Assembly (NCBI RefSeq): GCF_905475345.1
Contig: NC_066602.1
Coordinates: forward strand, 4,610,814 to 4,674,813
Direction: 5' to 3'
Origin: Vespula vulgaris
Lineage: Eukaryota > Arthropoda > Insecta > Hymenoptera > Vespidae
Length of the DNA: 64,000 bases
Numbering within the stretch: the first letter of the stretch is position 1; every line of letters begins with the position of its first letter. The translations under genes and the position numbers were made by a program. Shown here piece by piece: positions 46,559-60,641 of the stretch. The notes beneath the pieces were generated by a model. The model did no database searches. It saw only the letters and a list, made by a program, of their open reading frames with translations, and was not told where the DNA came from.

Positions 46559-47095
46559 ATGAGTAATCTACATAATTCATATATTCAATACGCTGTTTGT
46601 TTAAATTAATATCTAACTTCTTATATAAGTTGAAATTTAATTAAAATTTCTTAAAGATAAACTTACTCGTATACACCATACAGATAGAGCAACAGAAGAA
46701 ACTGCATGATAGACAGTTGCTATCAAATGTGATCAAGTATGTATATATATAGAGAGTATACGTATATATATAACGTGTATATGTAATTTACATATTCAAT
46801 ATATAGTTTGTAACTTTTTATATATTAGCTGACATTTAATTGAACTTTCTTAAAAATAAACTTACTTGTATACACTATACAGAAAGAGAAGCAAAAAGTA
46901 CATGATAGTTGCTATCGAATATGTCCAAGTCGACAGATTAATTAAATACGATGAATAAAAACTAGACGAAATTCAAGAATATTATTAATATTCTTGATTA
47001 AAATTAAATATATTTTTGTATATGAATATGTGTATACATATAATGTTATACATACAATATTTAAATATGATTTGCATATTCAACATATAAATGCT
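46330..47095. repeat. Diverged tandem triplication upstream of iav
   Basis: Three successive units start with a TAGTTGAAATTTAATCGAAA / AAGTTGAAATTTAATTAAAA / TAGCTGACATTTAATTGAAC block. Each proceeds through a GACAATTGCTA / GACAGTTGCTA / GATAGTTGCTA block and ends in an ATATTCAATA-type block. Two units share AAACTTACTCGTATACACCA-like sequence. Units one and three both carry the palindrome GAATATTATTAATATTC. Confidence 0.55.
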
Positions 47096-49200
47096 GCATA
47101 TTTGGGAATCTAATATGATATAAGAAAGGATTAATAAACCATAAATGATTGAATTAAACTTATAATAGATTATATATATATATATATATACATATATGTA
47201 ATGTATATATATATAAATGTAGACGAATAAAAATTTAAAAAATAAGAGTATGTCTGAACACTGTTGCACGTCTAGAAAACTGCTTACAGCAGCGAAGACT
47301 GCGTTAATAGAAACGAACGGGAAAGACGTGCCAAGGCCGAGCTCTCGATCGTCCTTTGATCGTATACACGTGTTTTTGATAGCCAGTATTTATCGTAATT
47401 CTTCAAATAATACATATACATATATACACATCCATACATATATATGTGTGTGTGTATATATGCGTGCATGCATGCTTACATTTATGTTATGTACTTAAAA
47501 AAAATAGACTTACGTCTGCATCGTGTAGAGAGGTTAGGTTAATATTATTTTTAACGACTGCGTATTTTTCTTTATTTTTTATGCATCTTAAAAAGTTGAA
47601 AAATATTAAATCGATATTAATAGAATAGAAAATTGGATACGTGTACTCCTACATGTGTGTGTATAGAACATATCGATATGTTATATATCCGTAACAAGGA
47701 TATCTATATGCATGATAATGCGTACTAATGTCTGTATGTATATGAAAATCGTATATAAGACGATATACAATCAAACACGACTAATTAATGATAGATTATT
47801 CGTTAGAGCATCATTAATAGATGAGAAAAGTATCGACATTGAGAAAATATAAAAAGAAAATTTTAATTAGGAAACGTTCCCGGGGGACGTCGAGAAGCTG
47901 AGATTTTATTTTGGATTTTTAAACAAGGCTATCCCACGACTTTCGACATTCACGCATAAAAATCGCGTTTTCGACAATCGATTGATATATAAGATAAGGA
48001 TGTACGTTAGACAAAATATACTAATTGTTTGTAATTAACAAGACGACGAAATTCTGTTGCAATCGGTACCAAAAAATTATTCAAAATGACGGAGTCATTG
48101 GTAGCAAGAAGACTAAATGGACCTTCGCGCGTATTCAGTGGCTAGCTGTACAATTATCCCCACGAAGATTATGATTTTTCGATCTATTATATAAGAAAAT
48201 ATTAAAAATATGATATACGAAGTTAAAAACTATCTAAACCGATACTTTGTTAATCCAAACTATGAGAATCAATCATTATAGTTTGATATCCATAGAAATA
48301 AAGTCCAAAAATATGAAAAAATTTTGCAAGCAAAGATTTCCATCCGCGAATATCTTTTATTAAATAAATAATATTGAAAATTTATAAAAAATTATTAAAT
48401 AAATGTTTTAAATAAATATTATCCTTGTTAAAATATTTCTCAAGTAGTTTCCAAAATATCATTGTTGTTAAATATTTATAAAAATGAAAGATTGTAGATT
48501 GAAATTTAAATATTTATTTACGCACGTGAAATAATATTTGGTTTTTTCTTTAAAACCACAATAAATGGTTTATTCTTTAAAACCACAAAATTAATACAAT
48601 TCTGAAAAAGAATCTAAAATCCAATTCGCTTCGTCTATTTCAATGAATTCCCTGGCGTTGAATTCTTTCGTCGAATTATAATCTTCTGAGAAAGAATGCG
48701 AAGCACGTGCCTAGACGATAAAACTTGGACTAAAAGGCAATCTTTTCCTTGTACCTTGAAACGTAAACAAACGTTTACAATAAAGAGAAATGCTGACGTC
48801 TTTCAAGACTGGTTGAAATCGCTTTAACACACAGAGAACTCTATTTACGAAAAGATAAGTATTACTAACATAAGAGTAGAATAAGAAAAAAACTATAAGA
48901 CAGATTGTGAGAAATAAAAAAAATTAAATTAAAGAAGACCCATGAAAAAGAAAATTAAAAAATCATTACAAACTTGTCGATAAAAAATTATTAAAAAATG
49001 TATCACGATTTTTAATTGAAACATCATTTCAATCAAATAACGAAGTAAATAAAAATCGAGAATTTTGAAATCGAAACAAGAGTTTCAGAAAAATAAGAAG
49101 ATTCATATTTCAGATTAATGATAAAATCGAGGTAAATAATCGACGTTGATAAGAAAGAAGTATGATTCAGGAAACAAGTTTGCTTTTGTGAACGATTTAC

Positions 49201-49240
<40 letters not shown>

Positions 49241-50103
49241 AATTAATATTTATTAAAACATGGCAGACACACTCACGTTGCACGGTCAACACGTTATGTC
49301 TGCATGTATCAAGGCAACGAACGAAGCAAAGCATGCAAGCAAGCAGTATCTTTATTCTCGACGAGTCGTGGCCAATAAACGTCATCGATAATGGTTCCTG
49401 TATTCATAGCTCCAAGCGAATAGAAGAAAAACGCCAAACGAGATCTCGCTTGCTTCATTCTTATCCATTGTCTGTGCTCAACGAAGAGAAAGAGAGAGAG
49501 AGAGGGTGTGGGTGAGGGAGAGAGAGGGAAGAGGAAAGGGTTTAGTAGGGAGGAAGGGAACTTACACTTCTCCCCCAACCTTTCCTTTTTTTCTTTTCCT
49601 TTCGTTCGAACGTGCGAGTCAAGCGAAAGAATTTAAATCCCAATACGTCCTCTCTCTCTCTCTGTTTTACCGATTGAATCTCTATTTCTTTTCTCCTGAA
49701 AAAAGAAAGAAATTAATGTTTAAAATTAAATAATAAGGAACAAAAAAGAAATTGATTAAATATTTTAACAATTAAATGGATAGCATTCAAACTATGTGAA
49801 GAGAAAAAATGTATTGTGACAAAAGATATTGTATTTCATAAAATAAAAAAATTAAAAAAGTAATAAAGATAAAAAAATAAATAGAAGAGAAAGGGATTGT
49901 GTTTCGGAGCTTATAACGATTGTTTGGTATCTCACGAAAGCCATGACGTTATTCGAACAGCTTCGTAACAGCTCGTTTTAATACCGTGTTTACCTCTAAT
50001 TCCGCATTCGTTTACGATACTAACAATTTGCAATGGAAATCATCGGTATCCAAATATTCATCTGTGATCTCACGTACATCATAAATTATTGTGTGTATGT
50101 ACC

Positions 50104-50108
<5 letters not shown>

Positions 50109-50183
<75 letters not shown>
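50109..50183. repeat. (CA)n microsatellite, about 75 bp
   Basis: Roughly 37 perfect AC units, flanked by short ATATAT runs. Confidence 0.95.
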
Positions 50184-50187
<4 letters not shown>

Positions 50188-50819
50188 AATATATATATAC
50201 ATGCGCGCGAGCTCGATGTATACACAGTCCATAATATAAACAGTATGAAAAAATAAAAAATAAAAAAAAATATTTCCTATATATATACACAGATATTGTT
50301 GATAAATAAAAAGAAAGCTGTTGCGCATAAAACTTGACTATATTCAAAACAAGTTAAATATTAAATAAATTCTAACTGATAATCCTTGTATACTAACATA
50401 TTTTCAATCATATTTTCTTATTTCTATTCTCAAATAAAATATTAAAGAACGCCATTTCGTTATCTGCTACGATGTGTACAGATGTACGATACACAGATAT
50501 TCTCTGTAACAGTATTGAGTATAAGAAAGTGTTAATTATTTGAAAAAATCAGGGAAATCAAATTAATTTACCAAATATTAGTACATTTCATTGGTAGAGT
50601 TTAAAGAAAGAAGTTCTAATATTTTTAGAATCTAACGGAAAATTGAAAGTAAAAGAAAAACGTAAGTATGGACACGTAACAGTTACCACGTTAACGACAA
50701 AGATGAATACAAAAGCACATGAAAGTCATTAACTAGTTATTTTAAGACGATATGATAAAAATAATAAATAATTAATGACTATTATCATCATTACTGACTA
50801 ATAACTTAGTTCTTCTTTT

Positions 50820-50852
<33 letters not shown>

Positions 50853-52225
50853 CAAAGAGATACGTATGCATATAACACGACAAATTCATAATGAAAATAA
50901 TAAATTTTAAAAATGAGCTCGACATGCAACGATATTATCAATGCACGTACATTTTTGTTATTTCAACTATATCAAGATTTCTTAAGTACAATAATATGCG
51001 AACTATAAATATATAGTAAATATATAAATAATGTTATATAACTTAATTTATAAAAAATTTCAGCGATAATTATCACATTACATCGGTGATATTCTTTGAA
51101 ATCAAAGATTCTCAAACGCATTCTTGTTCAGGTGCAAGAGTGGAATGACGATCGATTTAACTCGTGCATCCACTCATTCGTCTTATTAACTTTCATGGAT
51201 TATAGCTTTCGTACGGTCTCTGCGTTACCGACGGAGAGTATTAATGTCACTTTCGTGACCAATTCTGACACTCTACTCTGTTAACTGATTTTGACAAAAT
51301 GAAAAATGAAATCAAATCGATATATTTTATCCTAAATTGGGAACCATTGGAATGAACTTGAAATTGTTAAACCGTTTATATTAATATGCATATAATTAAA
51401 CATTTAAATATCCTACAAATACATTCTAATGCATAATCAAATTAATAAATATCAAATTAAATAATTAATTATATTCGATATATAGTTACTCGATAAATAA
51501 TTAATTATATTCAATATGAATATAGTGTTATAAGTAAAATTTATTGAATCAATTGTAGTTATAAAACGTTTTGCATCGATAGAAAAGATTCAAAAGGATA
51601 CTACGTCGTAGAATCTCACGTTTTGTTATTAACCGTCCTATATGTTCCTCTAATTCTCCATTGTTCTCAAGGGTATCCAAGCTCTTCGTAGTAACATTTA
51701 CAGGTCGCTCGTTATCGCTCTAGTGACTCATGAATCACAATTCTATAATTAGTCAAGATTATACAAGTATCGAAATAAATTTATTTTCCTATCTTTTTAA
51801 CAAAATTTACTGCTATCAAGAAATTTCCAATTTTCTAATTAACGAAATTACAAAAAAAGAAAAGAAAAAAGAAAAAAGTAGTAACAAATTTTACGATAAA
51901 AATAATCGTCGAGAGATAAAAACAAAAAAGTAGTACACCAAAAAAATATAACGGAAACGAAAATGAAACGATAAAAAAATACAAAGAAGCAAGAATAAAT
52001 AAAATAAATCTTGTATAAGCACACATACATACAAACGCACGTAAAATAAAAATGTTAAGTAACGAAAAAAATACGTATTTAATTAATGCTTATATAAATA
52101 CTTAAATGAAGTAATGTTCATCGAAAAAGAAATAAATAAGAATAAAAGAAAGGTATTAAACCTTTTTGTGAAAAGTGTATAGAAGCAGACGAAACAACCG
52201 TCCGCAAGAGCGACATGAGACGAAA

Positions 52226-52545
52226 TGAGAGGGGCTCGAGCCAACCTAGTACCACATGACTCATCGGGAGTCACATGATCGGTCGGTAGCGGTACGCTGA
52301 TTGGTCGACAGTCGCGGACCGCGACGACGAAGTCGACGGGCGCGTATACGCGCGGCCGAGACAAAAGTCTCGCGAAATGACGGCGTTCTACGATACAAGA
52401 GCGTACGTTGTTTTCAAGCGAGCATAGCGAGTGAGTGACCTTGATTCCTTCGCCAACGTGTTGTATAGTCGTTCGTTTCGTGGGGGCTAAAGCCGAGAGA
52501 ACCCGACTGACGACTACCACTAGTAATTCTCATCGTCAGTACGAA
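52226..52545 (+). promoter_or_regulatory. Promoter-like island with E-box/M-box, AP-1 and CCAAT motifs
   Basis: An isolated GC- and CpG-rich stretch in AT-rich surroundings, directly upstream of the signal-peptide exon. Visible motifs: CACATGA at 52253-52259 overlapping TGACTCA (52257-52263), TCACATGA at 52271-52278, inverted CCAAT (ATTGG) at 52300-52304, the palindrome CGCGTATACGCG at 52341-52352, and a TCAGT initiator-like site at 52536-52540. TCACATGA is the MITF/TFEB-type M-box, known for lysosomal and V-ATPase promoters. The link to a lysosomal product is inference. Confidence 0.45.
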
Positions 52546-52673
52546 TTCAATCACCGTCCTCGAAACAACTTCGCAAGTTTTTTCAAACGAGTTTGGTCTT
52601 CAAAAGATTTCTTTTTAATTTTGTTTTTAACATTTTTATTTATTTTTTTTTTTCTCAATAAGTGAACAACATC

Positions 52674-52740
52674 ATGAAGCTCTTTTTTAACATTTATATC
52701 ATCGCTACGTATTTCCTTGCATTTTCTTATGCATTTCCTG
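52674..52740 (+). CDS. First coding exon of a secreted or lumenal protein (signal peptide)
   Basis: ATG AAG CTC starts a 22-residue peptide, MKLFFNIYIIATYFLAFSYA followed by FP: a Lys-bearing n-region, a hydrophobic core and small residues before a likely cleavage site, a textbook signal peptide. It ends one nucleotide into the next codon at a strong donor GTGAGT (52741). An in-frame TAA at 52659-52661 fixes the start. It sits about 140 nt downstream of a GC-rich promoter-like island. The following exons were not recognised, so the mature protein is unknown. They may lie beyond a long intron or be short. Confidence 0.6.
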
Positions 52741-53197
52741 GTGAGTAAAATATCATTTTTTTCTCACTTTGCTTCGCTTTTTTTTAAATTATTTTTGCGA
52801 TAACTAGTAAACAAGTATTTACTCGTGTTTTCTTTTTTCTCTCTCTCTTTTGTATTATCTGCTCTCTGTTATGTGCTTTGAGATCATTGGTCATAATTTG
52901 AATTCTTTAATTGTAACTTTTTGCCCTCGTTGTTATCGACCAAGTAAAATGGATGAGTCATCTTTTTTCATTTTCTCTTATATTTTTTTTTCTTATTACT
53001 ATAAACTCGAAAGGTCGCAAATTACTACGATCTTGGATTTCTTCGTTACATTTTTACCCGTCGAGTAAAATCGATAATTCATATATATTAAGTCTTTTCT
53101 TTCCTTAGCTATTACTTTACATCGATAATATTTTTATCTCTCTTGGCCCGACAAAACGAAAAAATGGCGTTATCAATATATATACACATATACATAC

Positions 53198-53258
<61 letters not shown>

Positions 53259-54469
53259 CACACACATATATATGAACGTTCGAACGGAAATAGATCGATA
53301 CGTCGTTTCTCTCGCTTGAATACTTGAGTGTAGTATAAACAATAAGATCGAAAGGTTATCCGTTGACATTTACATATATGTACGTATCAAACAAAGATAT
53401 TCAAATGTAGGTTATATTCTATTTGCGCATAATGAACGAAAAAATGTGTGATTAGAAAACGATATATCGATGAACAATTTCGAGAATAATCTATAGATCG
53501 TTAACGTGGAATAGTTGTTAACAAAGAAAAGTGACCTTTCGAAACTATACAAGAGAATGATAAAACGAGAACGACAGAGACAGCCTTTAGCGACGATATG
53601 TGTGTATCGACTGGAAGCTAATTTAAGTGTCGTAAGACTTTACGATTTGCGAACAAGGGGAGAAGATTAAATTCAAGTTTAAAGGAGTGGCCATTTTAAT
53701 CCAATAACGAACGTCTCCATCTATAATATATTTCGAGAGACATTCTTTCGCGTTCGATCTTTTCTTTTTTTTTTTTTATATAGATAAATATATTACGTTA
53801 TTCATATCCTTTTAGCCTTTTATAATGACGCATATGATCCGTATGATCTATAATCTATGATGTATACAATACCGATGTGTTTTATAAATGACTGACATTT
53901 TGAGACATGAAAGTAAAATGAAAAGAAAATACATTCGCCTCGTTCTCTTTTCGATTTTTGTAAAAATACACGGAGCTTGTATCGGAAAATATAACTAACC
54001 AATGAGAAGGCATTGTTGTTTTATTGGCAGCTTTTCGTGCATTTCTCTCTTCTCATCTCTTTTCTTCTCTTCTCGCTTTTACGTCAATCCGAAGCATCAT
54101 ATAACGTTTAGTAAAGAGATATATCACACGATCGTTTCCTCGTCCACGCTCCGTTTATTTTCCCCCGATATGATAGTCACACAGGTTGAGAGAGGGTTTG
54201 AAACCTTTCTCTTTCTCTCCCTCTCTCCATTTATGTACTCCTTTCGAGATATACGTTCGAGTCGAAACGATCGCCAAGGGGCACTAGCAGAAGGTTTTGA
54301 ATATTACAAAACGCGTCCTTTCAAATCGTAACACGTGACTAATTTCGTTATTACGAATAAATGTTTTGAACCCTAACTACACGTTATATCATTTAACTAT
54401 TCTATCTATGCGAGAAACTTTTATACGCTTTGTTTTTCACATATTTTTAGTTCCATAATAAATGTTCAA

Positions 54470-54515
<46 letters not shown>

Positions 54516-56889
54516 GCGGACGCGCATATACATTCTTTTATTTATACACCCTACTTTCTTTCATTTAAAAATAATTAGAAAACTAAATAAAATTGTGATA
54601 GAACTTTTTTGTGATAGATCTAGTGAAACAAATAAATACGATAATATTAACAATTCCATTTTCCTCTTGCTATTTGGATGTTTAGTTGTCCCCAGAAATA
54701 GCCAGAGGGAAAGAAGAAACTGGAATCACGTACGTCAATCACGCTCTGTTTATCGTACGTGTGCCGATCGTCCCCACTTAGATTGAATTCTTTCCCTCGG
54801 ACTAATATGAACAGTAGTGCTCAAGTTCTTACAGAAGGAAGAGGGTTTCTTCTATCTCCCTCTCTTCTTCTTCTTCTGCTTTTTCTGCTTTTCGCCCTTC
54901 TCTTCTTCTTCCTTCTCGTCTTCGTCTTCGTCTTCGTCTTCTCCTTCTCGTGATAAATGAAACTTTTCGAGGGTAGAAAACCTTTTTCCGTATGGTCTGT
55001 AACCCACCTTACTCGGTTCGTTAGATTCATCGCTTGATATACACGTAACTTCCTTCTCTTTCTTTTTTCCCCCTGGAATAAGGAAAAAAGAACCATAAAA
55101 AAGTGATCAGGATGATAAGACAAATCAAATTTTTTTTTTAAGAAAATCATTTTAGATCTTCTCTATTATCTTATGTAACATGTTCTTTTACGCATACTTT
55201 AAATAACGGAAATATATATGAACCTACATTGTCGATTAGTACAGTATGGAAATTTAAAAATAAATAATAATGAATAAAAATAGAAAAAGATAAGAGAAAT
55301 CTACGTATTATCGATTATAATATTATATTTGACAAATGATTATTAGCAATGTCAAAGTGAAAAATTAAAAATGACACTGGAAAAAGGGGGGATTAGTAAG
55401 AAAGAAAAAAAGAGAGAGAAAGAAGATAAAAAGGTGCATTCTCAGGCGAGAAGAGAGGCTTTATGATTCCCAAAGAAAACGAAATTGAAACGGTCGACGA
55501 CTTTGTAAGGCCGTCTTAAGTACGAGACCCCGATCTTTGAATCCGCTGAAACTTTTCTTTTAACTTTTTCGAATGGCGGGTCTCGAAAACTTCGAAACCG
55601 ACTGCAAGTAAAAGAGAGAAAAAAAAAGAGAGTGGCCCTCGGCGTCCAATTATAAAATTCTTTTCCTTTCTCACGACTTCCACGAGCACCGAGATAAAAA
55701 AAATATATATACACACGCGCGCGCACATTTATATAGACATATATAAGTATAAGACGAAACGAAGAAAATGAAAGAAATTTTTCGACTTGGCCTCGTCTTG
55801 GATTCATAACCTCTTTAAAAAGTTTAACCGAAGAAGCGAATGTCCATTAATATTTCGTCATCGTCCAATAAGCAAAACCCTTCTCATTCATATATTCACA
55901 CGAACGTATACACATATTAACGGCTATTCACATCGATTCATAGTTCATATGTAAACTCACGCATAATACTCACACATAAATCCATAAATGGATCCAAAAG
56001 TTTTCTCATACGAAATGCTTTTACTTGTCGAATGGCCTTCTCACACCATCTCTCTCTTTCTATCACTCACGCGCGCGAAACGTCAGGCGCATGTATACGA
56101 ACAAGATTCAAATGCAAATGAAGATAGATATGTACGAAAAAAGTGTTGATAATATTTTATTTCTTTTTTTTTTTTTACAGACATTTACTATCTCTCTGTG
56201 ATATTAACGATTGTTGTATTTATAAAATAAATTATAAGTACATAGCTTGTAATATTGCTAATACTTTTTTAACGTAATATTTAACTTAATTGTACGTTTT
56301 AACTACATTAAAGATAAAGAAGTTTTCCAAATTTTCGAATATCTTCTTTTCTGTTGAAAAAAAAAAGGAAGAAACTCGCCTATCGATTTAGCATTCCCTT
56401 CTATGGGAAAAGAGCTAACTACTTACGTATATAACGTATTTGGATTCGATTCACGACATTTGTCGTACCGTTATATGCCTTTCAACACATGCTGCTATGC
56501 CGGATGCATGAGTTGTCAGGAAGTCGAGTCGAGTCGAATCAACCAACGAGCTTCCACTGCGTCCGTCATCGTCCATGTTGAATTCGCGTGACTTCGTTTT
56601 CCAAACGTTTTGCACGGTCGATAATTAGCTTGACATTACGTTTGACATTTTCCGTTAGAAAAACGTTCGTTCGAAATAAAAAAAAGAAAAAAAGAAAAAG
56701 AAACAAACAGAAAAAATGATAAATAAATAACTCGATTCCAATTATACGTACAGAAGAGCCGAGTGATCTCGTTAAAGATGCTGACCGTCCATTTCTCCAC
56801 CGTAAAGCTAGTTAACCTCAAATACTACCTCAATTTCGTTCCAAGTAACTCGCCACTTCGCTTTTGCATTTAAATAACGTTTACCGACT

Positions 56890-57110
56890 ATACACTCGTA
56901 TACAGGGTGACTCGTTTCTATCTGTAAATAAATATACTTTGATGAAAATATTTTATAAAATAATCAAAATTACCAATATTTTGGCATTTTGACTCTTGTC
57001 ATTTATACTCGTATGTACATCGAGTGATTAATTTCGACCTATAAATAAATACACTCGACAACATTTTGTAAAATAACAAGATTACATTTCTTTCGACATT
57101 TTAATGTCTT
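56890..57110. repeat. Diverged direct duplication, about 112-bp unit
   Basis: ACACTCGTATACAGGGTGAC, TCGTTTCTATCTGTAAATAA, ATATACTTTGATGAAAATAT is repeated from about 57005 as ACTCGTATGTACATCGAGTG, ATTAATTTCGACCTATAAAT, AAATACACTCGACAACATTT. Both units finish with a TTTCGACATTTT / TTTGGCATTTTG block. Confidence 0.5.
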
Positions 57111-57938
57111 ATTAAATAAAAATGAAATTTGTAATTTTGTGAAAGTTTGCTAAACAAAACATATTCGTTCATAAATGATTTGGGCCACTCTGTACATGCA
57201 TACGTATAGATAAATGGCTCGTATCTGTAAGCGAGGGGTGAGGAAGAGAATGCAGTCGCATAAGTTTCTTTGACCGGTTGGAAATTCGACGTGGCATACT
57301 CCAACGAAACTGATGGTCACCAGCACGATAAATACATTACTGCCATTGCTACTATCCAGAATCATGGAACTGAGATTCTCACAGCTTTTACGACTTTCGA
57401 TAACGTACCGTGAAAAGTATCTTTCTGGACACGAGTGCTCTTCAATGTTTCCAAGTGAAAAGATATTTCGAACTTCCTCTCTCACGAGTCCTATGAAAAT
57501 GTTTCAAAGTAATATGAGAAAAAAAGAAAGTTCGTGATTTCTATTCTAACCTCAAAATTTAATACTTATGAAATGAACAAAATTATACAAAACTAAAAAA
57601 GAGTGATTAAAAAGTATCAAACATTATCTTATAAATTCCAACAATTTTTCTAATTTTATTTTAATTTTACCCTATAAATTTGATCTTTTGACCCCAGCAA
57701 AGATATGTTAGTTCACGTAACAAACCTTTTAAGTATGATAATCAAGTGAGGCTGGATTAAATGCAGTAATTAGGATTTCCGTACGACGTTAAACGTGGTC
57801 AGTGATGCATACCGACACCAACAAAGTGAATGCCCTACTGCAAACATATAAGTCGATGCTATAATCTCAAAGATAAATATATACATATTATTAACATATA
57901 TATGGAATCAAATTCATACCTACATCTATGCTATAATA

Positions 57939-58114
57939 CGTACATGCTTAGTTGGGACCGAAATGTCCCAGGTGATCTTTGAAATCAATTATTCTATTTT
58001 CAAGATTTTTTAGGCTCATAGTTTAACGATCCGAAACAGAAATTGGCCTAAAATATCTCGGAAGAAAGGATTGATTTTTGAGATTATCTAGAAACTTTTG
58101 GCCCACCCTCTGTA
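57939..58114. mobile_element. Palindromic MITE-like element, copy J (full)
   Basis: Right end CTAGAAACTTTTGGCCCACC then CTCTGTA is close to consensus. The left end (GTTGGGACCGAAATGTCCCA) is more diverged. Both arms carry the AAATCAATTATTC and TTTTTTAGGCTC blocks. Confidence 0.6.
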
Positions 58115-59466
58115 CTCGCGCGGACGTGCGTGCGTATATGTGTGTGATGTACATATACATATATATCGCACTGTTCTTTTTGTAGCGAATAGGAAGACGA
58201 GAGAAGAAACGTATTTTCTTGTGAAAATTACTGGCCACGTTAATATCGTGTTTCTGTAAAACCACGTAACGCCATAGTTCGTGGCATTATTCGTAAAAAT
58301 ATTTGTTGAACGTGCTTGAAACATGTATGTAAGAGAGTGAGAGAGAGAAAGAGAGAGAAACAGAAAGACAAAAAAGATTTAATTAAATTTTCTTCGCATT
58401 CCAGAGCACAGAAAATGATGTTGTTATAACTACGACATTAAAACCGTTGCTATTATCCTCCCTCCCCCCCCCCTCTCTTTCTGATCTTTAAGTCTTTTTA
58501 AATAAATAAATAAGTCAATTGTTTAATCAATTAATTTCTCTTTATTTTATTCATATATATATATGCATCTTTTTCTGTCTTACGAAAAAAAGCAGGGACT
58601 TTGAAAATCGAATTGAACAGCGTCATGAAATAAATAAAAGTTCTTATCGGTCTTATAGAGGACGGGTATATGCTCTCCGTTCTGTTTATCCTCAATTCAA
58701 TATTTTTCCCAAACTTTCCACCTTCACCTCTTCTTCTCCTACGTTTGCCGTCTCCCGATGGTAGAAAAGCTTTTATCAATCGAATATAGAAAATTGTTAT
58801 GGATATGACGATTTTTCTTTTATACATCTATACATTATAATATGAGGGATTCGAAGGATGAGATAGATAGTAGCTGTAATAATTTATCTTGATAAGGAGA
58901 GAATGATAATAATATTAATAATAACAACAGTAATGATAACAGTAACGGTATATGAAATGCAACTCTTTCGATGTTTTTTTATTATACACACACACTCACA
59001 CAGTGTGTGCGTGTTTAATAAAAGAAAAGTAAAGTCCCTGGATTTGGATTTTTCAGACGGACAATCCTGTTTGATCTCTCGATTCTTTTCGAAATAATGA
59101 AATGTTGATAAAGATTTTATCCTTATACGAAAGGTAACATTTATTAGTTTCATTATATTTAATAGAAAATAAATAATCACTAAATATTGATAAGGGTATC
59201 AAAAATGTTACTTGATTTTACAACAATATATTAACCGACAATATTATACGTATACACATATACAAGATAAATAGGATAATTAACAAAAGTTTTCTTTATA
59301 TTAATTAATTTTCACATAAAAATGTTAGTTTTAATCGGAAAATATTATTTTATTGATGCAACCCCGTATATGTATACACATATCCAAGTTGCATGTGAAA
59401 GGTCTCTACCTGTCTCTCCGTATTTTTCCATTATTTTTCTGAAACGTAAACTACTACCGCTAGTGT

Positions 59467-59467
<1 letters not shown>

Positions 59468-59517
<50 letters not shown>
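59468..59517. repeat. (AT)n microsatellite
   Basis: About 25 AT units followed by a (CA)n stretch. Confidence 0.9.
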
Positions 59518-59521
<4 letters not shown>

Positions 59522-60569
59522 GAACACACACACATACACATACCATATATGCTCAGTGGAAAAACTGGTTTCCCAAGTTTTCCTTAATCGTTCTTAATGG
59601 ATCGATCTCCAACGTAACGAACGTCAAGTTCAATGCAATCGTTCCTGTAAATGTCATTCTTCGTTCCGCATTGTCCATAAGTTACAACAATAAAAAAAAA
59701 AAACAAAAAAAAATTTATATTTATGCAGTAGGCGAATAAAATATACATATAGTGTGTGTGTATGTGAATGTTTTTTAAATTCGTTTAATTTTACATAAAT
59801 TTAAATTTTATATTATAAACTTATTTTGCATCCAACTAGATTTTTTTTATCGATAATAAGAAAATTGTACTATCAACATAACAATTACCGACATATGGTA
59901 AAAAGTGCCAAACATTTTTCGATTGAAATTTTAATGAAATTTAATTTATTTTTCTTTTTTAAAATTACGGTTAATTTTAACGATATAATCATAAATATTA
60001 ATATGATATTACAATAAATTATTATGGTACATTAATTAACACATATGTTATATTAATACTGTAATTAATAGTATGACATATCATATAATACAATATTATA
60101 AAGTAATTACAATATTCATTTATTTTAAATTTCAACAATTAAATAAAATAAATAATAATAATATACAAACACAAGCGCGTGCACTTGTATATGTATGTGT
60201 ATGTGTACATACGTACATACATACCTACGTACATACATATATACATACATACATACATATATATATATACACACATGTATACCATGTATTCTCAGTCGTT
60301 GCAAATTAAGTTAGTTACGTCATCGTTACTGTAGTTGTTAGTGCATAGCAGCATCCAAAAAAAAAGAAGTAAAAGGAAAAGAAAAATCGAAAAGTACCGT
60401 TCGACAAATTTCAGAGTAAGACTTGGAAAGAGCGTAGAAGAGTATGAAGATGAGTAAGAAGAAGAACAAGTGGAACAGCTACCAATTATCGACGACCGTA
60501 GTCGGAAGTAACACTGAAGGACTTGTTCGTGTCGTGCAAAGAAAATCATCCTTACGAATAAGTTCTTTC

Positions 60570-60630
<61 letters not shown>
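60570..60630. repeat. (CT)n microsatellite, about 61 bp
   Basis: About 30 perfect TC units, continuing into imperfect TTTCTC. Confidence 0.95.

Positions 60631-60641
<11 letters not shown>

Larger units (their letters stand above)
44129..52225. other. iav leader and upstream intergenic DNA
   Basis: The first several hundred bases (to about 44600) are GC-richer and likely contain the iav 5' UTR and promoter; no TATA box was assigned. Beyond lies AT-rich DNA with the tandem triplication, (CT)n at 49208-49239, (CA)n at 50109-50183 and a long T run at 50823-50850. No other gene seen. Confidence 0.5.

Noticed and set aside
49309..49578. 89-residue minus-strand frame near 49.4 kb
   Set aside because: Half is purine/pyrimidine repeat and the remainder has no recognised motif.
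52083..52520. 145-residue minus-strand frame across the GC-rich island
   Set aside because: It overlaps the promoter-like island, is open mainly because of GC content, and shows no domain or codon signal.
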